Assembly: GCF_047461615.1 (NCBI RefSeq)
Contig: NZ_JANSHI010000002.1
Span: forward strand, 136,927 to 200,926
DNA length: 64,000 nucleotides
Source of the DNA: Thermostichus sp047461615
GTDB taxonomy: Bacteria; Cyanobacteriota; Cyanobacteriia; Thermostichales; Thermostichaceae
Direction of reading: 5' to 3'
Numbering within the stretch: position 1 is the stretch's first letter; every line of letters starts with the position of its first letter. The translations under genes were made by a program, and so were the position numbers. Shown one piece after another: positions 1-9,575 of this stretch. The notes under the pieces are model-generated. The model saw nothing but the letters and a program-made list of their open reading frames with translations, was not told where the DNA came from and searched no databases.

Positions 1-375
1 CCCCAAAACGACGACGACAATGGCAAGGCGCAACACCAAGCTGGCACAAGCCCGCGCCAGAAACAGCGTGGCTGCGGAAAACGGCGAGAGCAACACCTGC
101 TCTAGCGTCCCCGTCTGGGCTTCCACCTGCAGGTTGAGAGCAATGTCGTTCACCACAAAAATGACCAGCGTCCAGAGCACATAGCCAATCACCACCGCAT
201 CCAGCCGTTCGCCAAACTGGGAGGCTGGCCCTGCCACATGCTGAGCGCCGGCAAAAAGGGCATAGAAGAAAAAGGTGGTGATGAGGATCCCGCCCAGGGC
301 TTCTGCCGGATAGCGGATGTACTGGGTCCAGGTGCGCTTTAGCTCCGCCCAAAACAGGTACAGCAGTGGCCTCAT
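1..375 (-). CDS. ABC-2 type transporter permease (partial, N-terminal part)
   Basis: Partial membrane component of an ABC exporter; only about the first 125 residues lie in the window and the gene runs off the left edge. The reverse-strand reading begins MRPLLYLFWAELKR and continues through hydrophobic segments (GGILITTFFFYALFAG, VIGYVLWTLVIFVV) to a TGTLEQVLLSP stretch typical of ABC-2 permeases. Its ATG overlaps the TGA of the upstream ATPase gene (ATGA), so the two are translationally coupled and almost certainly form one transporter. The substrate cannot be told from the sequence. Confidence 0.85.
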   Translation of the reverse strand, partial: MRPLLYLFWAELKRTWTQYIRYPAEALGGILITTFFFYALFAGAQHVAGPASQFGERLDAVVIGYVLWTLVIFVVNDIALNLQVEAQTGTLEQVLLSPFSAATLFLARACASLVLRLAIVVVVLG

Positions 376-1307
376 CCCTGCTTCTTTTCCCTTTTCAGCA
401 GCTTGAGAAAAATGTGGGTGAGATCGGCTTCCTCTCGCTTGACGCTGAGCAGGGGCAAGGGCTTGAGGATCTCTAGCACTTGATACAAAGCCTCCGAGGA
501 GCCCCTAAACCGCAACTGATGAGAGCTGAGAATCTCCACCCCTTGCTGGGCTAGGCGTTCCGCCCGGCTGGGATCCAGCTCCTGTTCCAACTCAATCCGA
601 TAAGTACCGGCTGCGCTGGCAAACTGCCGGATCAACTCCTGCGTGGGGGCCTGGACGAGAATCGTTCCTCGCTCGATTACAGCCACTTGGTTCGAGAGCG
701 CCTCAGCTACGTCCAGTTGGTGGGTGGTGAGGAGAATGGCCCGACCCGAAGCAGCAATTTGGCGGATGAGGGATCTCACCGCTTGCGCCGCCTCCACGTC
801 CAACCCCAAGGTGGGCTCATCCAACAACAGCAGAGCTGGCTGGTGCAGGAGGGCAACGGCGATGGCCACCTTCTGCTGCATGCCGCGGGAAAGGGTTTGC
901 ACAGCAACCTCCCCTTTCTCCCCTAGGCCCAAGGTCTCCAACAGCTCTAGCCCCCGTTGCCGAGCAGCTTTAGGAGACAGCCCCCGCAGCACGCCAAAGT
1001 ACTCCAAGTTCTGCAAGGGGGTCAGCCGCCAGTAGAGGTTGCGGTTGCCTTCCAGCACCGCCCCCACCTGGGCCAGCGCTCCAGGCTCAGTGTGGGGATC
1101 CCGCCCTAGGATGCGCACGCTGCCGGCATCAGGCCGGATCAGACCAGCGATGATCTTGATGGTGGTGGTCTTGCCTGCCCCGTTGGGCCCCAGAAAAGCC
1201 AGGATCTCCCCTGCTGCTAGCGTTAGGGAGACATCCACCACCGCCTGCACTTGCTTGCCTCCCTGCCGGTAGGTCTTCTGGAGGTGGTGCACTTCGAGAA
1301 CCTTCAT
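372..1307 (-). CDS. ABC transporter ATP-binding protein (ABC-2 exporter type)
   Basis: Nucleotide-binding subunit of an ABC exporter, 311 residues. Visible motifs are Walker A GPNGAGKT (about residues 40-47), the signature LSRGMQQK (about 139-146), Walker B LLLLDEPTLGLD (about 155-167) and the switch histidine in LLTTHQLD. After the roughly 220-residue ATPase domain there is a C-terminal extension of about 80 residues, as in drug- and Na+-exporter ATPases. It is followed at a 4-base overlap by the permease gene. Mfd lies 10 bases upstream on the same strand, so the three genes may share a transcript. Substrate unknown. Confidence 0.92.
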   Translation of the reverse strand: MKVLEVHHLQKTYRQGGKQVQAVVDVSLTLAAGEILAFLGPNGAGKTTTIKIIAGLIRPDAGSVRILGRDPHTEPGALAQVGAVLEGNRNLYWRLTPLQNLEYFGVLRGLSPKAARQRGLELLETLGLGEKGEVAVQTLSRGMQQKVAIAVALLHQPALLLLDEPTLGLDVEAAQAVRSLIRQIAASGRAILLTTHQLDVAEALSNQVAVIERGTILVQAPTQELIRQFASAAGTYRIELEQELDPSRAERLAQQGVEILSSHQLRFRGSSEALYQVLEILKPLPLLSVKREEADLTHIFLKLLKREKKQG

Positions 1308-1317
1308 GAGACAGGCT

Positions 1318-4300
1318 CTAGGGAGGCGTTGGGAGCCCGGCTTCCGTCTGGGTCAAGGCCAGGCTCATCTTGTCTAGCCACTGCAAAAGGTTTTCCAGTT
1401 GCTGTGCCGGCGCCAGCATTCCCAGCCCCCGCACCGTAACCTTGCCCGGCTGGTAAACCAAGCGAGACTGCACATGAGCTGGCAGGGCTTCCTTAAGACG
1501 GTTCCAGGCCGGCTCCTCCATGGGGGTTTCCAAAATAACATGCTCTTTGGCGGGCCTGATGCGGGAAAAGCCCAGGGTGCGGGCCAAAATCTTCAGCTCC
1601 ATCACCCGCAGCAGTTCCTGGGCAGGCTTGGGCAGGGGGCCAAAGCGGTCTTGCCATTCCTGCGCTATTTGGGAAAGCTCCAGGCGCGATCCGGCAGCCG
1701 CCACTTGGCGATAAGCCTGCATTTTTTGCTCCTCGTCAGGGATATAGCTCTGGGGAATCATAGCCGTAACGTTGAGGTCGATCTGGGTGTCCTCCACCTG
1801 CGGGATCTTCTGGCCGCGAATTTCTTGGATGACCTCCTGCAGCATTTCTAGATAGAGATCAAGGCCCACCGCATTGACTTGTCCCGATTGCTCCGTTCCC
1901 AGCAAATTGCCAATGCCGCGAATTTCCATATCCCGCAGAGCCAACTGGTAGCCAGATCCCAGTTGGGTAAATTCTTGAATGGCCTGCAGGCGTTTGCGGG
2001 CCTCCTCGGTGAGGATCCCATCCTCTCGGTAGAACAGCCAAGCATAGGCTTGGATCCCGGCCCGGCCCACCCGCCCTCGCAATTGGTAAAGCTGGGCCAA
2101 CCCAAACTCCTGGGCATTTTCGATCAAAATGGTGTTGACACGAGGAATGTCCAAGCCGGATTCAATAATGGTGGTGCAGACCAGGATATCGATTTCGCCA
2201 TTGTTAAAAGCCAGCATGGTCGCTTCCAGCTCCCCTTCCGGCATCTGCCCATGAGCAATGGCAATGCGAGTGCCGGGCACCCATTCCCGCAATTTGGCAG
2301 TGGTTTCTTCGATCCTTTCAATGCGGTTGACGACGTAAAAGACTTGCCCGCCGCGATCCAACTCCTGGCGGATGGCTGTGCGAATGACCTCAGGGTTGTA
2401 GGGAGAAAGGTGAGTTTTAATCGGGCGCCGCGACGGAGGCGGAGTTTGGATCAAGCTCATTTCCCTCAACCCTGACAAGGCCATATACAGCGTGCGGGGG
2501 ATAGGGGTAGCCGTAAGGGTGAGCACATCCACCTGGGTTTTGAGGAGCTTGATCTTCTCTTTTTGGTTGACGCCAAAGCGATGCTCCTCGTCAATCACCA
2601 AGAGGCCCAAATCGCGAAATTGCACGTCTTTGCCCAAAAGTTGGTGGGTGCCTACAATTACGTCCAGCTCGCCGCTTTTAAGCCGGGCCAGGATCTCTTT
2701 TTTCTCCTCGGGAGTGCGGAAGCGGTTGAGCAACCCCACCTGAATGGGGTAGGGGGCAAAGCGCTCTTTGAGAGTGTGGTAGTGCTGCTGGGTGAGAATG
2801 GTGGTTGGCGCTAGAAGAGCTACCTGCTTGCCGGCGGTTACGGCCTTAAAGATGGCGCGGATGGCCACCTCCGTTTTGCCAAAGCCCACATCGCCACACA
2901 GCAGTCTATCCATGGGGCGAGGGGACTCCATATCCCGCTTGATCTCCTGGACAGCGCGAATTTGGTCCGGCGTCAGGGGGTAGGGAAAAGACTCCTCAAA
3001 CTCCTGCTGCCAAGGGGAATCCGGGGGGAAGGCGTAGCCCTCCTGCTCGGCCCGTTTGGCGTAGAGCTGCAGGAGATCAAAGGCCACTTTTTTCAGACTC
3101 TTTTTGACTTTTTGTTTGGTCTTTTCCCAGGTGCTGCCGGACATTTTGTGCAGGGCAGGTGGCCCATCGCTGCTAGCCCGGTAGCGCGAGAGGGAGTTGA
3201 CTTGGTCGGCAGCCACCCGCAGCAGGCCGTCGCTGTATTGAATAACGAGGTACTCCCGGGTTTCGCCGCCGATGGTGAGGCTTTCCAAGCGCAGGAACTG
3301 GCCAATGCCATGGGCCCTGTGAACGACAAAATCCCCCGGCTTGAGCAGGTTGGGATCCACCTGGCGAGAGCTGGCCTGGCGGCGCTTGCGCACATAGGTG
3401 GGAGTGGCGAGGCTGTGCTGGCCGAAAAACTCCCGGTCGGTGAGCACCACCCACCCCAGCGTGGGCAGCAGGAACCCCTCCAGCTCAGCCAAGCCGGAGT
3501 ACTTCAGGGCCACTGGCGTGTAGGACTGGAGCTGGCGTTCAATGGCTGGAAAATCTTTGGGGTTGGGCACGTACTGGGCCGGGCAGTCGTGTTCTTGCAG
3601 CAAGGCCACCGTGCGGGAGGGCTGGGCGGAGAGGATCCACACCCGCAACTGCTGCTTGCGGTACTCGCGCAGGGTTTTGGCCAGGGATCCAAACTGGTGG
3701 GGAGCGGCAGGGACAGGCCGGCTTTTGAGGTCAAGGGCAGCTTCAGCCTCGCCGGCAGGGGCAAAAGCCCGGGCCAACAGGCGGGGGAAGGGATCCCAGT
3801 CGGGAGCCGCAAGATCAAAGAGACGGTGGAAGGGCACTAGAGCCGGCTCAGCAGCTTGGGCCAACTGCCACTGCTCCTGGGCGTGGTCTAGCCACTGCCG
3901 GCTGTGGGCCTGGCACTGCTCTGGCTCGTCGATCAGGATCAAGGTATTGGGATCCAAATAGCTCAGCAGGCTGGCCGGTGGATCGTAAAGTAGGCCCAGA
4001 AAGCGGCGCAAGCCCTCTGGGGGAGGGGACGACTGCTCCAACTGCTGCCGAAGACCCTGGGAAAGCTGATCGGCTTTTTCCTGTAGAGCCGGCCAGAGGA
4101 TGGGCCCGTAGCCGGTGGGAGTTAGCCAGACATGGGGGATCCCGTCTTGAGAGCGCTGGCTCACCGGGTCAAACTCCCGCAGCCGCTCCAGTTCATTGCC
4201 AAACCACTCCAGGCGCACCGGCCATTCGCAGGCCACCGGAAAAACGTCGAGAATATCGCCCCTCTGGCTCCACTGTCCCTCGCTTTCCACCAGGCTTACC

Positions 4301-4794
4301 CGCTGATAACCTAGACGACTCAACTGCTGCCCCAACTGCTGCGGCGACAGCTCCGCGCCGGGCTCCAGCTTGAGGCAGAAAGACTGAAACACCTCTGGTG
4401 GGGGAAGGTGGGGTTGTATGGCCCGCTCCGTGGCCACAATGGCCATGCCCTTTCTGCCCTGGAGACAGTCGGCCAGCACCTGGAATTGTCCCCACACCAA
4501 CTCCGGCTCCAGGTCAAACGGCTCATAGGGGGAAGCCTCGGAGGTGGGATAAAGCTGCACGCTCTCCCAGCCCATGCCCTCCAGTTGGGCTGTCCAGCGG
4601 CCCGCCTCTTCCAGCGTGGCGGTAACCACCAATAGGGATCTCCCTTCCTGCTGGGCCAAAGCCGAGGCGATCAACCCCTTGGCAATCCGCCCCCCTCCCT
4701 GCAAAGCAGCCCGTCGCTGGGATCTCAGCCGGACGGCCAACTCTTGCACCAAGCCCGATTGGGCAAGAAAGTGCACCAGTGGGATAAACGACAT
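1318..4794 (-). CDS. mfd: transcription-repair coupling factor Mfd
   Basis: Mfd removes RNA polymerase stalled at DNA lesions and recruits UvrA; 1158 residues, a normal family length. The N-terminal part is the UvrB-like module (TLEEAGRWTAQLEGMGWE, GQWSQRGDILDVFP). The polymerase-interaction segment follows (LKPGDFVVHRAHGIGQF). The RecG-like translocase has Walker A GDVGFGKTE near residue 635, the DEEH box near 733, and TATPIPRTL, TTIIESGLDIPRVN and QLRGRVGRAG. The C-terminal TRCF domain is present (MIPQSYIPDEEQKMQAYR). I chose the ATG at 4794, which has a purine-rich stretch just upstream; a further ATG at 4842 would add 16 unconserved-looking residues. Confidence 0.96.
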   Translation of the reverse strand: MSFIPLVHFLAQSGLVQELAVRLRSQRRAALQGGGRIAKGLIASALAQQEGRSLLVVTATLEEAGRWTAQLEGMGWESVQLYPTSEASPYEPFDLEPELVWGQFQVLADCLQGRKGMAIVATERAIQPHLPPPEVFQSFCLKLEPGAELSPQQLGQQLSRLGYQRVSLVESEGQWSQRGDILDVFPVACEWPVRLEWFGNELERLREFDPVSQRSQDGIPHVWLTPTGYGPILWPALQEKADQLSQGLRQQLEQSSPPPEGLRRFLGLLYDPPASLLSYLDPNTLILIDEPEQCQAHSRQWLDHAQEQWQLAQAAEPALVPFHRLFDLAAPDWDPFPRLLARAFAPAGEAEAALDLKSRPVPAAPHQFGSLAKTLREYRKQQLRVWILSAQPSRTVALLQEHDCPAQYVPNPKDFPAIERQLQSYTPVALKYSGLAELEGFLLPTLGWVVLTDREFFGQHSLATPTYVRKRRQASSRQVDPNLLKPGDFVVHRAHGIGQFLRLESLTIGGETREYLVIQYSDGLLRVAADQVNSLSRYRASSDGPPALHKMSGSTWEKTKQKVKKSLKKVAFDLLQLYAKRAEQEGYAFPPDSPWQQEFEESFPYPLTPDQIRAVQEIKRDMESPRPMDRLLCGDVGFGKTEVAIRAIFKAVTAGKQVALLAPTTILTQQHYHTLKERFAPYPIQVGLLNRFRTPEEKKEILARLKSGELDVIVGTHQLLGKDVQFRDLGLLVIDEEHRFGVNQKEKIKLLKTQVDVLTLTATPIPRTLYMALSGLREMSLIQTPPPSRRPIKTHLSPYNPEVIRTAIRQELDRGGQVFYVVNRIERIEETTAKLREWVPGTRIAIAHGQMPEGELEATMLAFNNGEIDILVCTTIIESGLDIPRVNTILIENAQEFGLAQLYQLRGRVGRAGIQAYAWLFYREDGILTEEARKRLQAIQEFTQLGSGYQLALRDMEIRGIGNLLGTEQSGQVNAVGLDLYLEMLQEVIQEIRGQKIPQVEDTQIDLNVTAMIPQSYIPDEEQKMQAYRQVAAAGSRLELSQIAQEWQDRFGPLPKPAQELLRVMELKILARTLGFSRIRPAKEHVILETPMEEPAWNRLKEALPAHVQSRLVYQPGKVTVRGLGMLAPAQQLENLLQWLDKMSLALTQTEAGLPTPP

Positions 4795-5118
4795 CTTTCC
4801 ACCCCAGACTGCAAACTCAAGCCGGGATCCCAATTCTGGCATTTGTAGCCGCTGGAAACCTCAACAAGCCCTTTCCGGAGTGGGAAAGTTAGTTGGCTAC
4901 CAGCCTTGAGGCTGCCAGGCCGATGCTCCAGGGCCGAGATTTTTTGTATCCCATGTTACAGGAAAAAGCTGGCACTCCCAGGATTCTAAAGTTAACCCTT
5001 AGACTTGAACAGCCTGCGCGTTGTCTTGCCCAAGATGTAACCCTAGGAGCAGCGGAAAATAGATCTCCTAAAGTTGTAAAGCTGTACTCATTACAACCCT
5101 CCAAGCTTAGGGAAAATT
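4795..5118. other. intergenic region between divergent mfd and cydA
   Basis: About 320 bases that must carry divergent promoters for mfd (minus) and cydA (plus). It is more AT-rich than the flanking genes. I see no convincing ORF, RNA gene or strong inverted repeat. The ATG of cydA at 5119 follows an AGGGAAAAT stretch. Confidence 0.5.
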
Positions 5119-6552
5119 ATGTTTCTAGACACCGTCACCCTTTCTCGACTACAGTTTGCCCTCACGGCCATGTTTCATATGCTATGGCCGGTTTTAACAA
5201 CAGGAATGTCCATCTATCTTGTTGTAATTGAAGGACTTTGGCTGAAAACTCGCAATCTAGATTACTATCGCCACGCTCGCTTCTGGTCAAAGATCTATGT
5301 GTTAAACTTTGGCCTTGGCGTGGCCTCAGGCTTGCCGATGGCCTTTCAGTTTGGCATGAACTGGGCCCCTTTTTCTGAGGCGGTGGGCGACTTCTTTGGA
5401 ACCATCCTAGGATTTGAGGGCACGATGGCCTTTATGCTGGAGGCCAGCTTCCTGGGGATCATGCTGTTTGGCTGGGAGCGGGTGCCGCCAGTAATTCACT
5501 GGATCTCGACAATCTTAGTGGCCTTCGGTGCCAACCTCTCCACCTTTTGGATCCTGACGGCCAACTCCTGGCTACAGACGCTGGCAGGGGGGGTATTTGT
5601 CGATGGGAAGTTTGTGGTACGTGACTACCTGCAGGCCATTTTCAATCCCTTCATGGTCAATAGCTTTCTGCACATGTTTTTTGCCACTTTGGAAACCTCT
5701 TTGTTTGTCATCGGTGGCATCAGCGCCTGGTACATTCTCAAGCGGCGGCACAGCGAGTTTTTCTCCCGCTCCTTCAAACTGGCCCTAGTGATGGCGCTAG
5801 TGGTGGCCCCTCTGCAGGTGTTTATTGGCCACTTGAGCGCGGAGCAAGTGTATCGCTATCAACCGGCCAAGCCGGCGGCCATGGAGGCCCAGTGGGAGAC
5901 GCTCCCCGCCGGCGAGAGGGCAGACTGGAGCCTGTTTGCCTTGCCCAATGAGCGTGAGGAGCGCAACGAGTGGGAGGTGAGGATCCCCGGCGCGCTGGGC
6001 TACCTGCTCGAGTTCAAGCCCAGGCTGGATCGACCGGTGCAGGGCCTGAAAGCTTGGGATCCCCAAAATCGCCCTCACATGATTGGCCTCATCTACTACT
6101 CCTTTAGGACGATGGTGGCCATTGGCTTCTTTATGGCCGGGCTCGTGGGGGCTACCTTGATCCAGTGGTTGAGGGGCAAACTGTCGGCAGAGGCCCTTCC
6201 TCAGCAAAAGTGGCTGATGTGGGCTTGGGTTTTTGCCGGCCCCTTGGGCTACATTGCCGTCGAGGCTGGCTGGATTGTCCGCTGTGTTGGCCGGCAGCCC
6301 TGGATTGTGTACGGGCAACTGCGCACCGCAGAAGCGGCTTCCCCGCTGCCACCGGGAGAGGTGCTGTTTTCTCTAGTCGGCCTAACTGCTTTGTACACCG
6401 TGTTTTTCGTGGCCGCTCTTTACTTCGGCAGCCGCATCATCCGCAAAGGGCCTAACCTGGAGCTGCCTGCCCCCGTTCCAGCAACCCGGCCGGTGATCGT
6501 GATCGAGCCTGCTCGCCACGAGCCGGCTCGCCGTCCGGCAGAAGCTCGGTAG
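5119..6552 (+). CDS. cydA: cytochrome bd quinol oxidase subunit I
   Basis: Catalytic subunit of the bd-type terminal oxidase, which oxidises membrane quinol and reduces O2 to water; 477 residues with multiple membrane helices. The start MFLDTVTLSRLQFALTAMFH places the heme b595 ligand at His20. GFEGTMAFMLEASF carries the two conserved acidic residues (Glu100, Glu108) of the proton and heme pathway, and His185 in NSFLHMF matches the b558 ligand. GRQPW, diagnostic for CydA, is near residue 391. cydB follows 81 bases downstream and the two form an operon. In cyanobacteria this oxidase serves respiration and removes excess reductant. Confidence 0.96.
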   Translation: MFLDTVTLSRLQFALTAMFHMLWPVLTTGMSIYLVVIEGLWLKTRNLDYYRHARFWSKIYVLNFGLGVASGLPMAFQFGMNWAPFSEAVGDFFGTILGFEGTMAFMLEASFLGIMLFGWERVPPVIHWISTILVAFGANLSTFWILTANSWLQTLAGGVFVDGKFVVRDYLQAIFNPFMVNSFLHMFFATLETSLFVIGGISAWYILKRRHSEFFSRSFKLALVMALVVAPLQVFIGHLSAEQVYRYQPAKPAAMEAQWETLPAGERADWSLFALPNEREERNEWEVRIPGALGYLLEFKPRLDRPVQGLKAWDPQNRPHMIGLIYYSFRTMVAIGFFMAGLVGATLIQWLRGKLSAEALPQQKWLMWAWVFAGPLGYIAVEAGWIVRCVGRQPWIVYGQLRTAEAASPLPPGEVLFSLVGLTALYTVFFVAALYFGSRIIRKGPNLELPAPVPATRPVIVIEPARHEPARRPAEAR

Positions 6553-6633
6553 CGCCGCTGCCCAGGCGACATCGCAGTTGGGAACTGTCTCGAACTAGCC
6601 TGGCTAGAAATACCTAAAGCGGAGGGAAGGACC

Positions 6634-7683
6634 ATGGAATCTTTCGAGCCTTTACAGCAGTTTCTGCCTCAAGTCTGGTTTTTTATCCTCGGTCTATTCC
6701 TCTTTCTCTATGTTCTGCTCGATGGATTTGACTTGGGGGTTGGCATCCTTTCCTTGACGGCTTCCAGCGAGACGCGCCGCAGCATTCTCATGACCAGCTT
6801 GGGCAATGTTTGGGATGCCAACGAGACGTGGCTGGTACTCATGGGGGGATCCCTATTTGGAGCCTTTCCCCTCGCCTACGCCACCATTCTCAATGCCCTC
6901 TACATTCCGCTAGTGATCATGGTGGTGGGCCTGATCTTGCGGGCTGTCTCTTTCGAGTTTCGGGAGAACGCCAACAACAAGCTGGTCTGGAACCTCGCCT
7001 TCGGAGTGGGCAGCTTTTTGGCAACCTTGGGCCAGGGGTTTGCCTTAGGCAGCGTCTTCGAAGGGATCCGGGTGGACGAAGCCGGCCACTTTGCCGGCAG
7101 CCCCTGGGACTGGCTGACCTGGCGCACGGTGCTGGTGGCTCTTACCCTGATCCAGGGGTATGTTTTGATCGGCTCTGCTTACTTGATTGTGAAAACCACG
7201 GGGGAAATCCAGAAAACCTATTACAGGACGGCCACCATCGCCACGTGGACAACTTTGCTGGGGGCAGTGTTTATTACCATCAGCACCCCCATTATGTCGG
7301 AGCAGGCGCGCTCCCAGCTTTTCTCGCCGCCTCTTTTCTATGTCTTTGCTGCAATCCCCCTTTTGGGGCTTTTGTTGGTGGCTCTGTTGCTGCGCAGCTT
7401 GCGCCGCCGAGAGGAAAATAGCCTTTTGGTTTACACCTTTCTCATTTTTGCCCTTTCTTTTATCGGCTTGGGGTTCATGATTTTCCCCAACATCATTCCT
7501 CCCAGCGTCACCATCTACGAGGCGGCAGCTTCTCCCAGTTCGCTGGTGTTTATGCTCACCTTTATTGGCTTTTTGATTCCGGTGATCTTGTCCTACAACA
7601 TCTACAACTACGTGGTGTTCCGGGGCAAGATTGTAGTGCAAGAAACAGCGGCAGAAGAGGCCAAAGTTCCAGAGCCAGTTTAG
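6634..7683 (+). CDS. cydB: cytochrome bd quinol oxidase subunit II
   Basis: Second, structural subunit of cytochrome bd oxidase; 349 residues, normal length. The N-terminus FILGLFLFLYVLLDGFDLGVG is the classic CydB signature, followed by GNVWDANETWLVLMGG and FEFREN. About eight hydrophobic segments are visible. An AGGGAAGG ribosome binding site precedes the ATG. It ends just before an inverted repeat that looks like the operon terminator. The subunit carries no heme itself and pairs with CydA. Confidence 0.96.
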   Translation: MESFEPLQQFLPQVWFFILGLFLFLYVLLDGFDLGVGILSLTASSETRRSILMTSLGNVWDANETWLVLMGGSLFGAFPLAYATILNALYIPLVIMVVGLILRAVSFEFRENANNKLVWNLAFGVGSFLATLGQGFALGSVFEGIRVDEAGHFAGSPWDWLTWRTVLVALTLIQGYVLIGSAYLIVKTTGEIQKTYYRTATIATWTTLLGAVFITISTPIMSEQARSQLFSPPLFYVFAAIPLLGLLLVALLLRSLRRREENSLLVYTFLIFALSFIGLGFMIFPNIIPPSVTIYEAAASPSSLVFMLTFIGFLIPVILSYNIYNYVVFRGKIVVQETAAEEAKVPEPV

Positions 7684-7707
7684 GTTGGCCCAGAGTCGAA
7701 GGAATAA

Positions 7708-7740
7708 CCCCGCCCATATGCCAGGCGGGGCAATTTTATT
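7708..7740 (+). terminator. Rho-independent terminator of cydAB
   Basis: A 7-bp stem CCCCGCC (7708-7714) / GGCGGGG (7724-7730) with a 9-base loop, followed by CAATTTTATT. It starts 25 bases after the cydB stop and may also serve the convergent gene ending at 7763, though the T-rich tract is better on the plus strand. Confidence 0.8.
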
Positions 7741-7762
7741 AGAGGCTCACCCAGCGAGGCTC

Positions 7763-9343
7763 TCACTCCCGCTTGAGCCATTGCCGGATCTGCTCGGCAG
7801 CCACGTCGCGACCTCCCAAGCCAAAAGCCAAAGCCACAGCCACGGCAATGGCGCCCAGCACCAGGCCAAAGGCCAGCACCACAATATCGGTGGCTACGCC
7901 CATCTGCTGCAAGGCCATGGCGCCAACGAAAACCAAAATGGCTACCCGCGCCGCCTGCGCCAGCACTCCTGAGGAGGGGTTGCCGAGGCTCTTAATCATA
8001 GAATGGGCCAAATTGGATAGGTAAAGACCGATCCCAAACACCAAAGCGCCGATGAGCACCCGCCCGGAAATGACCAACAGCCCCTCCACGATGTCGGTCA
8101 AAGCAGCAAACTGCAGCAGCTCCACGGCTGGCACTGCCCCGAACAAGACCACGCCCACCCAGACCACCAAGCCAGCAATCTCAGAGGGGGTGCGCCGCTT
8201 CACCAAGGTTGAGGGATCCCCTTCGGCGGCGGGAGCTTCAGGAGCAGGGGCCGAGGGCAAACCAAGGCCGGCAGCCAAGCGGTCGAAACCGATTGCCTGC
8301 AGCAACTGGGTCACCAAGCCAGCCAAAAACTGCCCCAGCCAGTAGAACACGGCCAGGATGAGAGCAGATCCTGCAATTCGGGGAATGGCCCGCAACACCT
8401 GCTCCAGCATCGCCACCGCTGGATCGGAGATGGCCCGGATTTCCAGGGCCTTGAGGGCGGCAATCACTGCCGGGATCAACACCAAGACGTAGGCCACTGT
8501 GCCCACCGTTTGGGCTAGCTGGGGAATGCCAAAGCGTGCCCCCAAGCGGTCCGCTGCCACCAAAAAATTGGAAACGATCTCACGCACGATGCGAGCTAGA
8601 AACCAGCCCACCACACCGATGATGAGCGCTCCCAGAATACGGGGTGCCGTTGACAGGATTTGATCCAGCAGGTTTTGCACTGGCTGCAGCGGCCCCCGCA
8701 GGTTCAGCGTGTCCAGGATGAGCGATAAGAAGAACAAGAAGATCAGCCAGTAGAAGGCGTCGCCCAGAGCTTCATTCAAGAGAAAGGGAGCGACCTCAGC
8801 GCCTCCCTCCGGCTTGGCAGCAGTTCCTTCCGCAGCCGCCTCCGGTTGGAGGGGTTGAGCCAGCCGCTCATCCAAGTTAAAGCGCCGCAGCCCTTGGATA
8901 ACTGCCAGCCGGGCAACGGTGGCCACCGCCCAGCCCACCCCTAGCAGCACCAGCGCCCCGCCCAGCCGCGGCAGATAGGCGAAAATCTCTCCCAAAAACT
9001 TGTTGAGCGGATCGGAGACAGCCTGAAGCTGGAGAGCATTCAGCACCGCTACCAACACAAAAGCGAGGATAATCCAGTAAACAGCAGCAGCCACCCAGCG
9101 CTCAGTTTGCGGCGGCCTCTCGCCGGGCCTCTGGCCCATAATCCAGGTGGCCAAGCGGCTATCAAGCTGCGTCCGTTTGAGCAGCCCCCGAACGCCGAAA
9201 GCCACCACCGTGGCCACGATCCAACCCAGAACTAGAATGACAATCGCCGCCAGTAGATTGGGCATGAAATCAATGACTCTAGCCCGAAGATTGACAACAA
9301 AAGAGACGGCTTCATTGCGAAGGTCGTTTGCAGGGGTTTCCAT
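7763..9343 (-). CDS. mechanosensitive channel-like protein with conserved TM-helix repeats
   Basis: Integral membrane protein of 526 residues resembling the conserved TM-helix repeat family (Pfam TM_helix) related to MscS channels. Internal repeats are visible: a hydrophobic helix followed by a pattern like LPRLGGALVLLGVGWAVATV, APRILGALIIGVVGWFLARI and IPRIAGSALILAVFYWLGQF. It ends in a glycine-rich FGLGGRDVAAEQIRQWLKRE segment, the usual end of this family. I chose the ATG beginning METPANDLRNEA; a GTG four codons upstream is possible. Likely a channel or scaffold in the plasma membrane; gating and substrate are unknown. Confidence 0.82.
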   Translation of the reverse strand: METPANDLRNEAVSFVVNLRARVIDFMPNLLAAIVILVLGWIVATVVAFGVRGLLKRTQLDSRLATWIMGQRPGERPPQTERWVAAAVYWIILAFVLVAVLNALQLQAVSDPLNKFLGEIFAYLPRLGGALVLLGVGWAVATVARLAVIQGLRRFNLDERLAQPLQPEAAAEGTAAKPEGGAEVAPFLLNEALGDAFYWLIFLFFLSLILDTLNLRGPLQPVQNLLDQILSTAPRILGALIIGVVGWFLARIVREIVSNFLVAADRLGARFGIPQLAQTVGTVAYVLVLIPAVIAALKALEIRAISDPAVAMLEQVLRAIPRIAGSALILAVFYWLGQFLAGLVTQLLQAIGFDRLAAGLGLPSAPAPEAPAAEGDPSTLVKRRTPSEIAGLVVWVGVVLFGAVPAVELLQFAALTDIVEGLLVISGRVLIGALVFGIGLYLSNLAHSMIKSLGNPSSGVLAQAARVAILVFVGAMALQQMGVATDIVVLAFGLVLGAIAVAVALAFGLGGRDVAAEQIRQWLKRE

Positions 9344-9575
9344 GATTACCCTCACAGCATGAGATGTTCAAAAGAGTAGGTTAGCCTGAAGCCCTTCTTT
9401 GGGCAAGCTGGCCTGGGAGAAAGCCTCAAGCGTCAAGCAGAAACGCTGAGTCTTGCAACAAAGCTTTACATCCATTCCCAGGATGCCGATGGTTAGCCAA
9501 AGCTCCAGGGCAAAAGTTCAAGGTTCAGGCGTATAGAGGAAAACTTTTGCTTTAGAACCCTTTGCTTCTCCTCAC

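Noticed and set aside
2962..3840. Long plus-strand open frame opposite mfd
   Set aside because: It lies wholly inside a clear mfd gene; long antisense frames are common in GC-rich genes.
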